A stretch of 64,000 nt of DNA. Origin: Moraxella sp. Lineage in GTDB: Bacteria > Pseudomonadota > Gammaproteobacteria > Pseudomonadales > Moraxellaceae. The translations under genes were made by a program, and so were the position numbers. The stretch lies in NCBI GenBank assembly GCA_030530785.1, contig JAUMUJ010000002.1, forward strand, positions 59,777 to 123,776. Direction: 5' to 3'. Position 1 is the first letter of the stretch; each line of letters begins with the position of its first letter. Of this stretch, positions 8,464 to 19,300 are shown piece after piece. Under the pieces are notes generated by a model. The model ran no database searches. It was not told the DNA's origin and saw only the letters and a program-made list of their open reading frames with translations.

Positions 8464-9503
8464 ACACCTAAATCTCTTTGTAAGTCTTTATATCCTGCGA
8501 TGGATTGGACGCACTCTTGTACCAAAACAGGTCCACGATACACAAGCCCTGAATAAATCTGTACCGCACACGCCCCAGCTTTTAGCTTTCTGACCGCCAA
8601 ATCACCACTGTCAATTCCGCCCACGCCGATTAAATCCACCTTACCTGCCAATCGTTCGGCAAATTTAGACAAAATCAACGTACTGGCATGACTGAGCGGT
8701 CTGCCTGACAGTCCGCCCGTCTCTTCGCTGTGCTCAAAGTCTTCCACACCAATGCGTGAAATGGTGGTATTGGTAGCAATTAGTCCATCAATGTTAAATT
8801 CTAACACCGTGTTGGCTATCTCATCAATCTGCTCATCGTCCAAATCGGGAGCGATTTTTAGGGCAATAGGCACATAAAAACCATAACTGGTCGCCAAACG
8901 GGCGTGGCAATTTTTGATGCCGTCAAGCAATTCGGATAATGCTGAGCCACTTTGTAGGGTGCGTAAATTTTTGGTGTTGGGGCTGGATATGTTAATCGTG
9001 ATGTAGCTGGCGTACGGATAGACCCGTTCAAGACAATATACATAATCATCTAGGGCATTTTCTACGGGCGTGATGGCGTTTTTACCGATGTTAATGCCTA
9101 AAATGCCTTGATATTTGGCTTTTTTGACGTTGTTAATCAGATTGTCTACACCATCATTATTAAACCCCATACGATTAATAATCGCTCCTGCTTGGGGCAA
9201 ACGAAACATACGGGGTTTGGGGTTACCGTCTTGGGGTTGTGGGGTTACTGTACCGATTTCTAGAAAACCAAAACCAAGCTCGGACAGTGCATCTATGTAT
9301 TCGCCATTTTTGTCAAGTCCTGCCGCCAGACCCACAGGATTGGCAAGATGGATACCCATACAAGAGGTTGGCATGGCTTGCTTTGGGTAGGCAAACCCTA
9401 AAAGTTTGGCTTTATTGACTTTTTGTAGTAATTCTAATGTCCACTCATGAGCTTGTTCTGGTGGCATACTGAACAAATAAGGGCGAATCAATGCGTACGA
9501 CAT
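8460..9503 (-). CDS. pyrD: Dihydroorotate dehydrogenase (quinone), class 2
   Basis: 347 residues. This membrane-associated FMN enzyme oxidises dihydroorotate to orotate with quinone. The class-2 N-terminal amphipathic extension ([17 protein letters not shown]) is present, then [23 protein letters not shown] with the class-2 catalytic serine, [14 protein letters not shown] and GVGGIDSG. It heads the pyrD-cvpA-purF unit, with a promoter just upstream. Confidence 0.96.
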   Translation of the reverse strand: MSYALIRPYLFSMPPEQAHEWTLELLQKVNKAKLLGFAYPKQAMPTSCMGIHLANPVGLAAGLDKNGEYIDALSELGFGFLEIGTVTPQPQDGNPKPRMFRLPQAGAIINRMGFNNDGVDNLINNVKKAKYQGILGINIGKNAITPVENALDDYVYCLERVYPYASYITINISSPNTKNLRTLQSGSALSELLDGIKNCHARLATSYGFYVPIALKIAPDLDDEQIDEIANTVLEFNIDGLIATNTTISRIGVEDFEHSEETGGLSGRPLSHASTLILSKFAERLAGKVDLIGVGGIDSGDLAVRKLKAGACAVQIYSGLVYRGPVLVQECVQSIAGYKDLQRDLGV

Positions 9504-9533
9504 GGTATTATCCGTTTTCGGTATTTTGCCAAA

Positions 9534-9542
9534 ATTATATCA
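9534..9542 (-). promoter_or_regulatory. Extended -10 promoter of pyrD
   Basis: The minus strand reads TGATATAAT (plus 9534-9542), a perfect TGnTATAAT, about 30 bases before the pyrD ATG. No convincing -35 is present, as expected for extended -10 promoters. Confidence 0.65.
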
Positions 9543-9572
9543 CAAAATTCATTTTGTTCCTATGTTTGCCAT

Positions 9573-10067
9573 CTAAGGCTGTTTTGGGCTAAATCGCTCT
9601 ACTTGTGTGGCAAAAGATGGGGCGATGACATCAGTTGTCAGTACCCGACATTCTGCCAAATCAAAAGTGCAGACTGGTAAATCATCCAGCACAGACACCA
9701 TTTTTGCCACAATCGGCATATGACAGATGATGGCAATGGTTTTGTCTTTATCATCATTTTGAAAGTGCTGTGTAATGACATTGTCAATACCATTAAGCCC
9801 CATCTTTGGGTCATCATCGGGTGTAATGCCATTTAAAATCATCAAAGCAGGCGAGCGACCATTTGTGCTGAGAGTTTTTTGTAAAATGCGAGCGGTTTGT
9901 TCGGCACGATTAAAAGGACTTGTGATGATTAACTCCACATCATAAGATTGTGCCAAATGTTCTGCTGTTTCAAGGGCTTGGGCTTGACCAAAATCGGTTA
10001 AATTTCGTCCTGCATCATCAGCACAGTAGGCAGTGGCTTGACCGTGTCTTATAAAGATAAGTTTCAT
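9573..10067 (-). CDS. sixA: Phosphohistidine phosphatase SixA
   Basis: 164 residues, histidine-phosphatase fold. The N-terminal IRHGQA carries the phospho-accepting His8; a second HM near residue 115 fits the catalytic pair. SixA dephosphorylates HPt phosphohistidines (ArcB and the nitrogen PTS in E. coli). It starts 2 bases after the gpsA stop, so it is the last gene of the hydrolase-zapE-nitroreductase-gpsA-sixA operon. Confidence 0.9.
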   Translation of the reverse strand: MKLIFIRHGQATAYCADDAGRNLTDFGQAQALETAEHLAQSYDVELIITSPFNRAEQTARILQKTLSTNGRSPALMILNGITPDDDPKMGLNGIDNVITQHFQNDDKDKTIAIICHMPIVAKMVSVLDDLPVCTFDLAECRVLTTDVIAPSFATQVERFSPKQP

Positions 10068-10069
10068 GG

Positions 10070-11365
10070 CTACTCCTTGTTGGGTTTGGCATCTTTGCTT
10101 GCCTTTAAAACTTCGCTAAATTCTTTGGATAAGGTGTCGTTACTGACATCGTGTGGCATGACAAACTCCACATCACTTCTAAAACCTGTTTCCATAAGAT
10201 TAAGAGCCACACCAAGAGCGGATTTATTTTCATACAATACAGCATACAAAGCGTGCGTAATGGGCATATACACCCCAAGTTTGCTGGCTTGTTCATGGAC
10301 TTGGGCGATGGTGTTTACCCCTTCGGCGGTCTGTCCTAATTTTTTGATGGCACTGTTAAGCGGTATGCCTTTGCCAAGCATATGACCGATTTGATAATTT
10401 CGGCTCAGTGTGGAGTTGCAAGTGGCGTACAAATCACCCACTCCCGCTAGTCCCAAAAAGGTCAAAGGGTTAGCTCCGACCGCCACCCCAAATCGGCTCA
10501 TCTCCGCCAATGCTCGGGTCAGCAGTAGGGCTTTGGTATTTTCGCCCACGCCATAGGCGTTTGCCATACCCATTGCCACCGCATAGATGTTTTTTAATGC
10601 CCCGCCAAGCTCCACACCCTTGATGTCATCAGATGCAAACACCCGAAAAAACGCACTGTGCAAGGCGGTTTGTACCGCAAGACGTAATGGCTCTGACTGA
10701 CTGGCAATCACGGTGGCGGTCGGCATATTATCCATGATTTCTGCCGCCAAATTTGGACCGCTCATTACCCCAAAATTTACCTGAGGTAACTCTTCTTGGA
10801 TAATCTCACTCATCAGAGCAAACGTGCCTTTTTCTATGCCTTTGGTCAATGAAATGACCGCTTGGTGTGTGATGTGTGGGGCGATGGTTCTTAGGATTTC
10901 ACGCACCACCGAGCTTGGCACAACCACAAACACCAAATCCCGACCTTTGATGGTTTCAATCAAGTCATGACTAAACATCAAACGAGAATCTAGTTTATGG
11001 TTGGGTAGGTATTTTTTGTTAATACGGGTTTTTTGTAGGGCTTGGGCGGTGGCTTCATCTCTGACCCATTGCATGACATCACAGCCATTTTTGACGGCGA
11101 TATCTGCCATTGCCGTGCCAAAACTACCTCCACCCAGCACGGCGATTTTTAAGGGGGTTTCCATTTGTTTGGAGTCAATCTTTACCCCCAAAGCATCCGC
11201 ATCTAGGGGTTTTTTAAACTTTTTAAAACGAGATAATTTAGCCAAATTCGCCAAATTCGCCAAAACCGCTTCCTTGTCTTCAAAAAGCTGTTTGGCATCA
11301 TCAATGCCTTGTGTTGCCACGTCCATGATTTTTTGGACTTTGGGATTTTTTTTGGACAATTTCAT
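10070..11365 (-). CDS. gpsA: Glycerol-3-phosphate dehydrogenase with N-terminal extension
   Basis: 431 residues; residues 72 onward match the ~340-residue GpsA, which makes sn-glycerol 3-phosphate for phospholipids. The Rossmann motif GGGSFGTAMA (78-87), LTKGIE, GPNLAAEI and VELGGALKNI with the catalytic lysine are present. The first ~70 residues are not part of the standard enzyme: charged, alanine/lysine-rich and probably helical, including LANLANLAKLSRFKKFKK encoded over a 9-bp tandem repeat. The extension is in frame without a stop, but a start nearer the core (METPLKI) cannot be excluded. The nitroreductase stop lies 5 bases upstream. Confidence 0.92.
   Translation of the reverse strand: MKLSKKNPKVQKIMDVATQGIDDAKQLFEDKEAVLANLANLAKLSRFKKFKKPLDADALGVKIDSKQMETPLKIAVLGGGSFGTAMADIAVKNGCDVMQWVRDEATAQALQKTRINKKYLPNHKLDSRLMFSHDLIETIKGRDLVFVVVPSSVVREILRTIAPHITHQAVISLTKGIEKGTFALMSEIIQEELPQVNFGVMSGPNLAAEIMDNMPTATVIASQSEPLRLAVQTALHSAFFRVFASDDIKGVELGGALKNIYAVAMGMANAYGVGENTKALLLTRALAEMSRFGVAVGANPLTFLGLAGVGDLYATCNSTLSRNYQIGHMLGKGIPLNSAIKKLGQTAEGVNTIAQVHEQASKLGVYMPITHALYAVLYENKSALGVALNLMETGFRSDVEFVMPHDVSNDTLSKEFSEVLKASKDAKPNKE
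11241..11264 (-). repeat. 9-bp tandem repeat in the gpsA extension
   Basis: GCCAAATTC occurs twice (11241-11249, 11250-11258) plus a 6-base partial copy (11259-11264). It encodes repeated LAN/LAK triplets; copy-number change would keep the frame. Confidence 0.8.
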
Positions 11366-11370
11366 CAGGT

Positions 11371-11946
11371 CTACTCACAAAAACGCACAAACTCATCAAA
11401 AGCGACATCATCACGCTTGGGCATGATGACATCACTGCTACCAACATAAATAAAGCCACAAATCAAGTTATCATCAGACACACCAAAATGCTCTTTAATG
11501 ATGGCATGATTGACCAAATCTCCCGTCCGCCAAACGCTGTCATAACCCATAGATTTTAGGGCAAGCAGTAGGTTTTGAATGACTGCCCCCACGCACAAAA
11601 GCTGTTCAAATTCAGGCACTTTTGGGTGGGATTTATAATCGGTTGCCACCGTGATAATCATGGGGGCTCGTTTTGGCATATTGATGAGTTTGGTGCAGGC
11701 GGGTTCATCTAGGGTTTCGCCGTTTTGGGTTGCCCTGTCAAGCCCTGCCTTTAACAGCACTTGCCCAAATTTATCCAACGCCACCCCCGTCATCACACTA
11801 AACCGATAGGGTCTTAGCTCTTTGTGGTCGGGAGCTGTCATGGCAGTCTTAATGGCAAGGGTCAGCTCATCTGTTGTTGGCGTGGGGCTCATAAGTTTGC
11901 CGATACTACGGCGGGCGTGTATGGTGGTGATGGTGTCTGTGTTCAT
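11371..11946 (-). CDS. YdjA-like nitroreductase
   Basis: 191-residue FMN oxidoreductase. The N-terminal IHARRSIGKL and AMTAPDHKELRPYRF match minimal nitroreductases of the YdjA type; RAPMIITV and GYDSVWRTG are further family positions. Substrate unknown; such proteins reduce nitro compounds or quinones with NAD(P)H. It lies 1 base after zapE and 5 bases before gpsA. Function is assigned only at family level. Confidence 0.85.
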   Translation of the reverse strand: MNTDTITTIHARRSIGKLMSPTPTTDELTLAIKTAMTAPDHKELRPYRFSVMTGVALDKFGQVLLKAGLDRATQNGETLDEPACTKLINMPKRAPMIITVATDYKSHPKVPEFEQLLCVGAVIQNLLLALKSMGYDSVWRTGDLVNHAIIKEHFGVSDDNLICGFIYVGSSDVIMPKRDDVAFDEFVRFCE

Positions 11947-11947
11947 G

Positions 11948-13039
11948 TTAGTCTAGCCTGTGCTCTTGTATTAAATAATCTTCTGACTGCATTTCTAGCA
12001 GGCGTGAGCGTGTCCGTTCAATTTCAAAGGCCAATTTTTCGCCTTGATACAGTTCTAAAATGGACTGTTCGGCACGCACCAGTAATTTTACCCGACGGTC
12101 ATAAAACTCGTCCACCAAATAGATAAACCGCCGTGTCGGGTCCATAAAAGTATCGGTCAAGGCTGGTACATTATCTATCAGTACCGTGTTATAATCATTG
12201 GCAAGCTCAATAAAATCACTTGCCGAACGTGGCTCTAAACATAACTGCCGAAAATTAACAAGCAAAGTCGTTTCGGTGCGTTTGATGATGTCTACCGTCC
12301 GCCCACCCACTACAATGGGGTCAGTCATGACCGCCTGTCCGCTTGTCAATGTGTCAAAACGCTCAGACAGCCAACCATCTGTCTCTTTGGATAATGGCGA
12401 AACATACAGCTTGGCTTGTTTTAGCAGTCTTAAACGGTAATCTACGCCCGCATCAATGTTCATCACGGTGGTGTGCTTTTCTACTTGGGCGATGGCAGGC
12501 AAAAAACGATGGCGATGAATGCCATTTTTATACAATCCTGATGGCTCAATGTTGGACGTGGCAACAAGTGTAATACCCTTATCAAACAGCATGGTGAACA
12601 AATCCCCCAAAATCATCGCATCAGAGACATTGGAGACAAAAAACTCATCAAAACAAATGACCACCGCTTCATCATGGATAATGTCTGCCACTTTTTTTAG
12701 GGGGTCGGCTTGACCACGCAAGGCAACCAGCTCTTTTTGTACCCGTTGCATAAAATGATGAAAATGCAGACGCATCTTTTTTTGAATGGGCAAACTGTCA
12801 TAAAACATATCCATGAGCCACGTTTTGCCGCGCCCTACCCCGCCCCACATATACAAGCCTTTGGGGGCAGATGGTTTTGATTTGAACAAGCTGGCAAAAA
12901 ATCCTGTCTCTTGGTTTTGACTTTTGATGATTTCATGATATAAATCATCAAGATATTTTACCGCTTGGGCTTGTACGTCATCACGACTGAACTCTCCCGT
13001 AGCAAGGGCGGATTCGTACTTTTGTAAAGGTGTTTGCAT
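11948..13039 (-). CDS. zapE: Cell division ATPase ZapE (AFG1-like)
   Basis: 363 residues, the expected length. Walker A GGVGRGKTW (66-74) and Walker B VICFDEF (127-133, Asp131-Glu132), followed by NVSDAMIL and the conserved ATSNIEPSGLYKNG. ZapE associates with the Z-ring and destabilises FtsZ polymers under stress; mitochondrial AFG1 is a distant relative. TTAGGA before the ATG at 13039 supports the start. It follows the hydrolase gene by 17 bases. Confidence 0.93.
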   Translation of the reverse strand: MQTPLQKYESALATGEFSRDDVQAQAVKYLDDLYHEIIKSQNQETGFFASLFKSKPSAPKGLYMWGGVGRGKTWLMDMFYDSLPIQKKMRLHFHHFMQRVQKELVALRGQADPLKKVADIIHDEAVVICFDEFFVSNVSDAMILGDLFTMLFDKGITLVATSNIEPSGLYKNGIHRHRFLPAIAQVEKHTTVMNIDAGVDYRLRLLKQAKLYVSPLSKETDGWLSERFDTLTSGQAVMTDPIVVGGRTVDIIKRTETTLLVNFRQLCLEPRSASDFIELANDYNTVLIDNVPALTDTFMDPTRRFIYLVDEFYDRRVKLLVRAEQSILELYQGEKLAFEIERTRSRLLEMQSEDYLIQEHRLD

Positions 13040-13056
13040 AATTTTTCCTAATCAAA

Positions 13057-13710
13057 TCACAAATCAGACCGTAAAGCATCATCAAGCTCACGAAGTCTGC
13101 CATTAAAAAAATGCCCCGTATCTTGAATGACGTGTGTGCGTAATCTAAACTTATCGGCAAATTTTACCATGCTGTTGGGATTTACCCACTCATCATCATC
13201 GCCATAAATCATCAATGTATCAACGGGCAATCTTAGTCCTGTGGGGTCATTTTTTTCTATGGACGGGGCGATGAGTACCAATTTATCCAAATTTATCAAT
13301 GGATTATCCACCAAAAAATCCGCCACCCGACACGCCACAAACCCCCCAAAAGAAAATCCACATACAGTCAATCTGTCCAAATGGATTTGTCTATTTTTGG
13401 CTTCATCTATCGCCCATCTTAGTACCGCAAGTGTATCAAAAAATTCGCCATCACCATATTCTATCTGTCCCGATGACGTTCCCACGCCCCGATAATTAAA
13501 ACGAACGACACTCATGCCACGCTCTCTATAATGCCGATAAGCGGTTGTGATGACTTTATTGTTCATGTCGCCCCCTGCTTTGGGATTGGGATGACACAAT
13601 ATCGCCAAAGTACCATTATTTTGCCATGTGGCATCCACTTCCAGCACGCCATCATCACTCAAATGAGAAGCGGGTATCAAAGTCGTTTTTATGGGATTTT
13701 TCATCATCAT
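13057..13710 (-). CDS. Alpha/beta hydrolase
   Basis: 217 residues without signal peptide. The nucleophile elbow GFSFGG has Ser120; an Asp in YGDDDEW (171-173) and His200 (DTGHFF) complete the triad. HPNPKAGGDMNNKV and FNYRGVGTSSG are typical of small cytoplasmic hydrolases often annotated as esterases. Substrate unknown. It begins the five-gene minus-strand operon. Three consecutive ATG codons make the start uncertain by up to two residues. Confidence 0.82.
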   Translation of the reverse strand: MMMKNPIKTTLIPASHLSDDGVLEVDATWQNNGTLAILCHPNPKAGGDMNNKVITTAYRHYRERGMSVVRFNYRGVGTSSGQIEYGDGEFFDTLAVLRWAIDEAKNRQIHLDRLTVCGFSFGGFVACRVADFLVDNPLINLDKLVLIAPSIEKNDPTGLRLPVDTLMIYGDDDEWVNPNSMVKFADKFRLRTHVIQDTGHFFNGRLRELDDALRSDL

Positions 13711-13836
13711 TTACCAAAAAATTTACCCATTATAGCACTTTTTAACCGCATTTCATAAAATACAAAATTTTTTTAAAATTAAGAAAAATTTCTTGACAAA
13801 ATGATACAACCGTGAGATTTATCCTTTGTAAATTGG

Positions 13837-13845
13837 TGTTATAGT
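13837..13845 (+). promoter_or_regulatory. Extended -10 upstream of a lipoprotein gene
   Basis: TGTTATAGT, TG-N-TATAGT, 55 bases before the ATG at 13901. A TTGACA at 13793-13798 is too far upstream to pair with it. Confidence 0.45.
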
Positions 13846-13900
13846 TTATTTTGAATTTTTTATGTTTTGTTTTTATTTTTAAGGTTTTTTAAAAAAGATT

Positions 13901-14257
13901 ATGTTAAATAAAATCGTATTTACTGGCATCGGCATGGTATGTTTTTTAACCGCTTGTCAAAGCACGCCAAGTGTGCCTGTCATCGCTCGGGCGGATAATA
14001 CCTTTGAAATCACAGGTTTAGGCTCAACCAAACTTAAAGCCCAAACATCTGCCCTAAATGACGCAAAAAAACACTGTGGTTCAAAAACCCCCATTGTCAT
14101 CAGCGACAGCACCACTTATAATGGTGTCATTGATGAAAAAATGGGCAGAGTGATAGAGCAAGGCGTGGGCGTGCTTGGGACAGTATTGGGTGCGACCACC
14201 CCAAATCTTAGCCGTGATGATGACTACGAATATCAGATCAAATTTCGCTGTCAATAA
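13901..14257 (+). CDS. Predicted lipoprotein, unknown function
   Basis: 118 residues. Signal sequence with lipobox LTAC (Cys19). The mature part has a beta-rich start (FEITGLGSTKLKAQTSALNDAKKHC), then a V-G-V-L-G-T segment and a C-terminal DDDYEYQIKFRC; the cysteines at the two ends of the domain could form a disulfide. No firm homology recognised. Its last 20 bases overlap the 3' end of recD on the opposite strand. Confidence 0.7.
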   Translation: MLNKIVFTGIGMVCFLTACQSTPSVPVIARADNTFEITGLGSTKLKAQTSALNDAKKHCGSKTPIVISDSTTYNGVIDEKMGRVIEQGVGVLGTVLGATTPNLSRDDDYEYQIKFRCQ

Positions 14258-16295
14258 CCGCCCTGCCCTGCTCATGAATTGCCAGCCCCGTCTGTCGCAA
14301 GGTGGGATTATTGACCGCTTGCGATAATGCACTGGGCGTGGTGTACAGCGACACCGCCATTTTGGCACGAGTGATGGCGGTATAAAGTAACTCTTTGCAG
14401 AGCAATCGCTCATTGGCATCATGGCAGACCACCGCCACCTGCTCAAATTCAGAGCCTTGTGATTTATGTACTGTCATGGCGTAAGCGGTACTGACCATGT
14501 CGCCTGTAAGCATACTGATGGGAAATGATTTGATGGTTTCTCCATAAAAAAACACCGCCAATTCATTCGCCTTTTTGCCATTTTGCAAACAAATGCCAAT
14601 ATCACCATTAAATAACCCCAAGTCATAGCGATTTTTTAACATTATGACAGGTCTGCCATGATACCAATCGGTGTATTGGGCAACTTTTGGTGGAATTTTT
14701 AAATAAGATTGGTGCATTTTTTTTATGTGATGGTTAATATTAACATCTCCCCACTTTGTCATATGAGACGCACATAAAATGCGATATTCATTAAATTTAT
14801 CATTGAGTAGTTTAATGTATTGTTTTTTTGTGTCATCAGATGAGCGGTAAAACTGATATTTACTCTGTTTGGTTAATTCAAAATAACTGTCATTTTGGGC
14901 ATGTTCATAATATGGTTTTGCAAGTATTTCATATAATTGCTCAATTTCATGATAACCATTGATATCTTGATAAGATATGTCTTGATATTGATTGATAAGA
15001 TGAATGATATTATCATAACTTTGATGTTGATGGCTATTGATGAGATTTGCCAACTTTCCCACGCCAGAATTTTGATGAAAACGGCGACTTTCTATCAAAT
15101 GGATACGATTATTTTTTATCATGGGCAAATCACATAAGTCAGATAATACCGACCCTGCTTCTACGGCAAATAATTGATGGGTATCACCCAATAATACCAA
15201 TCTTGTTCCCTGCTTCATGGCATTAAAAAGCTGACTTGCCAATTCCACACCCACCATGGATGCTTCATCAACGATGATTAACTCAAAAGGTAAAGGATTG
15301 TTTTTATCATGACGAGGCAAACCATTTGTGCCAATACCCAAAAGGCGATGAATGGTCATGGGTTCTGGCAAATCCAATGTGGTCTCTTTGAGTGCATTTT
15401 GCAAAGATTCTTTCATACGTTGCGATGCTTTGCCTGTTGGAGCAACCAAAGCCAGTTTTAACTTATTTTTTTGATTTAATGCCATGACTGCCTGAGCAAT
15501 GGTAAAAGTCTTTCCTGTACCTGGTCCACCCGTGATAATGCTAATACCCTGATTGGCGATGGCATAAACTGCCCTTTGTTGTTCTGTGTTTAGCTGATGA
15601 CCGATATGGGATAAAGTCATGGTTATCATGGAAGTATGGTATAAATTTGACAATCCCGACAATAATGATAATTCAGCATGATAAATGCGATTTAGCCATA
15701 AATATAAAACGCCATCTTTTTGATATTGCCAAATAATCGGTCTGTCTTGATGGCTATTTTGATTACCAAAAAAACAATGGCGACAGATAATGTTTATGAT
15801 TGCCGATAATGAACCATCTTCCTTATGATTGATGTAATAATAAAATCGTAAAAGATGTCTTATGACTTGTGATATTTCTTTAATAAGTTGCTCTTTTTCT
15901 ATGTCATTTTTTTGGCCATGAATGTGATTGATTATTTCTTGTTTTTGATAATCTGATTTGATACTGTTAATAGAAATATTAATATGATTTTTAAGACTGA
16001 TTGTGTCATAAGAAAGCTCATCTATCCTGTCAAAAACCCCCTTAAAATTAAAATCAAATCCAAGCTCATCATTGACATGATTTTTAATAAAATCAATAAT
16101 GACAGTTTGCCAATTTGATTTTAAACGAACAACCGTATGACCTTGCCGTAAAGAGTGATTGATGATAAAATACAACAAATAAAATATCGTATCATCAATC
16201 ACGGTCATGGTAAAATCATCATCGATATGTTTTTTATATAATTGATGATGAATGATGGTTCTATTTTTTAAATACATACCAATTTGCGTATTCAT
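14238..16295 (-). CDS. recD: Exodeoxyribonuclease V alpha subunit RecD
   Basis: 685 residues (E. coli 608). RecD is the fast 5'-3' SF1B helicase of RecBCD. Walker A TGGPGTGKTFT near residue 255, VDEASMVG (motif II), LLGDTHQL (motif III), and C-terminal TVHKSQGSEF and LYTAITRAK (motifs V/VI) are intact. From about 14650 to its start the gene is strongly AT-rich and rich in Asn/Ile/Tyr/Lys, whereas the last ~140 residues have normal composition. It begins 16 bases after recB, as the last gene of recC-recB-recD. Confidence 0.95.
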   Translation of the reverse strand: MNTQIGMYLKNRTIIHHQLYKKHIDDDFTMTVIDDTIFYLLYFIINHSLRQGHTVVRLKSNWQTVIIDFIKNHVNDELGFDFNFKGVFDRIDELSYDTISLKNHINISINSIKSDYQKQEIINHIHGQKNDIEKEQLIKEISQVIRHLLRFYYYINHKEDGSLSAIINIICRHCFFGNQNSHQDRPIIWQYQKDGVLYLWLNRIYHAELSLLSGLSNLYHTSMITMTLSHIGHQLNTEQQRAVYAIANQGISIITGGPGTGKTFTIAQAVMALNQKNKLKLALVAPTGKASQRMKESLQNALKETTLDLPEPMTIHRLLGIGTNGLPRHDKNNPLPFELIIVDEASMVGVELASQLFNAMKQGTRLVLLGDTHQLFAVEAGSVLSDLCDLPMIKNNRIHLIESRRFHQNSGVGKLANLINSHQHQSYDNIIHLINQYQDISYQDINGYHEIEQLYEILAKPYYEHAQNDSYFELTKQSKYQFYRSSDDTKKQYIKLLNDKFNEYRILCASHMTKWGDVNINHHIKKMHQSYLKIPPKVAQYTDWYHGRPVIMLKNRYDLGLFNGDIGICLQNGKKANELAVFFYGETIKSFPISMLTGDMVSTAYAMTVHKSQGSEFEQVAVVCHDANERLLCKELLYTAITRAKMAVSLYTTPSALSQAVNNPTLRQTGLAIHEQGRAVIDSEI

Positions 16296-16311
16296 AAAAA
16301 TTCCTTAATTA

Positions 16312-19300
16312 TTAAAAATAATGACCCAATAACTTATCCAATGACAGCACCAGCTCTATCGGTATTGACCAGTTAATATGACCCAGACTGGGATTTTTTT
16401 TATCCAAACCCCGTAAAAATATAAACTCAACTTCCCCCAGATAATTGCTTTCATTGCCTTGATAGTCCTTAATACGAATGGACAATAAACGGTGTAATGC
16501 CAATTGATAAATACACGCTTGCAACCAATAACCTGCTTCATTCATGACATGATTTAGTGTATCTTGATGATAATCTGATAATTGATGGCTGATAAAATTA
16601 GATTTATAATCCACAATATAAAACTTATTTTGATGTTCGTATATTAAATCTATCTCACCATTAAGGTATTTATAATAACCCATTGGGTTATCGTTGATGA
16701 TGTTAATCTTTTTATCCGTATATTGATGAAATAAGTCGTTGATATGATTTGGGGTAAATAATGAACTAATCCCCAAAGAAAAACTTAATTCTCTGGCATG
16801 ACTCTTTTTCGGTAAATCATTTAAACTGACTGATGATGACAACATTGGTATGCTAATAATATCATTAACCCATTCCCTTAACGCATCATGATTGTTTTGG
16901 TGGATTTGTGCCATATCACTATCAACCAATGATGGACTGACATAATAGATAAATCCAAAATGTTTTGCTGTTTTATTGATGGTATCGCTGATATGATCTG
17001 TTTCAACATCTTTTAGAATATGATGTAAAAATGTACCTGCTTCTTTTCCCTTAATAAAGCTAAGACGAATATCATTGTCTTGATAACTGATATTATTATC
17101 ATAAACTGTTGTGCTTTTTATTAAAATATCGTCATGCTCCAAATCATGATTTGATACATTTGTTGTATCAAACTTATTAATAATGTCTGTGGCACTGGTA
17201 GAATGCTCAGCATAAAAATGATTTTGCTTAAATACGTGTTGCCATTCTTGATATAATAGCATTTGTGGTGCATTATCATTTATTTGATAATATTGCTTAT
17301 TAAGTTGTTTAACGTCATTCATGGCTATCCAGCCGACATCATCAGACAGCCTTTGGGGTAAAGATAAATCCTTATCAGCACAATCAAACCATAAATATAA
17401 GGGTCTGGACGGCATTTTGGTCTTTGGCTTTATTTCTTTGGCAATCACAAATACCTGTTCGGACGCTCGGGTTAATGCCACATAGCCTAACCTTTTGGCT
17501 TCATTTATTTCTTCTTTTTCTTTTTGAGACTGATAAAATAAAGGCTCATTATCCTTATCAGGTTTTGGCGATATTCTTCTGACATAATCATCATCACTAT
17601 AAGTATAAAAACGACTGGCTGTTTTATCATTATTTGCATCACCAAGACCAAAAATATAAACAATGGGAAACTCCAAACCTTTGGATTTATGAATGGTCAT
17701 GAGTGTAACGCCAGTTTCGCTAGGCAGGGGTAATTGATGATATGCTTCGCTTTTATCTTTGCCTTGCGTCATGGATAAAAACCACGACATAAACTGACTG
17801 ATATGATGATTATCACTATGCTGTCTAACTCCAATCAATTCAATCACTTGGGACAAATCTGCCATATATCTTTCTCCTTGCATGGCTATTTGCTCCCAAA
17901 GAGTGTTTTTTTGTGAATTTGGGTAAAATTTTTTAAGGGGGTTTTTTGATAAACAGTGGTTAATTGCCCCAATCGCTCCTTGATGATAAAATAACATACG
18001 AGCATGATTAAAATAAGCAATCAACTCATGATAAGCATCTGCATGATGATTTAATAAACTTATACTTTCATCTAGAGATAAACCAAAAAGTGGCGATGTT
18101 AAAATCATACCCAACTTTTGATGATTGACAACATCCAACATTAAGGATAGTAAATGATATAAATCTTTGGCAGATTGTGTGGTAAATACATGAACTTCTT
18201 TTGGGGATATAGCGTGAATGCCAAGTTCATTTAAGTGTTTTTTAATATTGTCCAAATCTTTTTTACGTCTTGCCAAAATCGCAATGTCGCTTGGTAGGAT
18301 AACACGAGACGTGCCATCTTGCGTGATGGTATGCCCATTTTGCAATAGACTGTTAATGTGATAAGCCACGCCTTGATATTCATCTAATGACTGCTCATCT
18401 TGGGCAAAATAAAGCACATTAACGGCATGGTGGGTTAGATAATCAGGCAAAACATTCATGTTTTGGGATTGCCAAGACAGTTTTTGTGCTTTATTTTTTG
18501 TGGTAATGTGCTGATAGCTAATGCTATCGCCAAAACTGGCATGATTATGACCGTCATCATTTTGGCAAAACCATGTATTCAACGTCTCAATTAAATCTTG
18601 ATGGGAGCGATGATTTTCATTTAATATAAGCGATTGGTTTAATACCATCATCTCTTGATTATCTTTAATGGTTTTGGTGTATTTTACCATGTTATAATTT
18701 GAGACATCGCCACCACGAAATAAATAAATCGCTTGTTTTGGGTCGCCCACCAACAATAAAAAACCTTGTGATTTTTTATTTTTTTGGATTTCTTTTTTTA
18801 GGGGATTTAGATAGACATGATTTATCATCTCCGCTTGCAGACCATTGATGTCTTGCGATTCATCAATCAATGCCACAGGGTATAAATAACGAATGTGTCT
18901 TGCCAACGATGGGTTATTAGATAAGGCTTCGTTTAATCTTACCATCTGATAGGTAAATGTACTTTGATTTTTATTTTCTAAGGATATTTTTAATTTTTCT
19001 TTAACTGCAATGGCAATTTTTCGATGAAGATAATTTTGATAATCTTGGTTTAACTGATTAATTTTTTGATACAGATAATTTAGGAATTTAAGATGGTTAG
19101 TGGGCAACTGATAAAATTTCTCTTTATTTTTTTCATGATTTTTTTTAAATAACTTATCACCATCATCTATATTTGATATATTTTCTAAAAACTTCTTTTC
19201 ATCATCATCTAAAAAAGACACAAAATTACTTTTATGTTCTTTAATCAATTCAATGATATTTGGTAATTTTCCAAAGTTTTTAGTCATGACTGATATTTTC

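Noticed and set aside
13793-13845. TTGACA at 13793 as -35 of the 13.9 kb lipoprotein gene
   Set aside because: It is 41 bases from the TATAGT -10; no acceptable hexamer lies 16-18 bases downstream of it.
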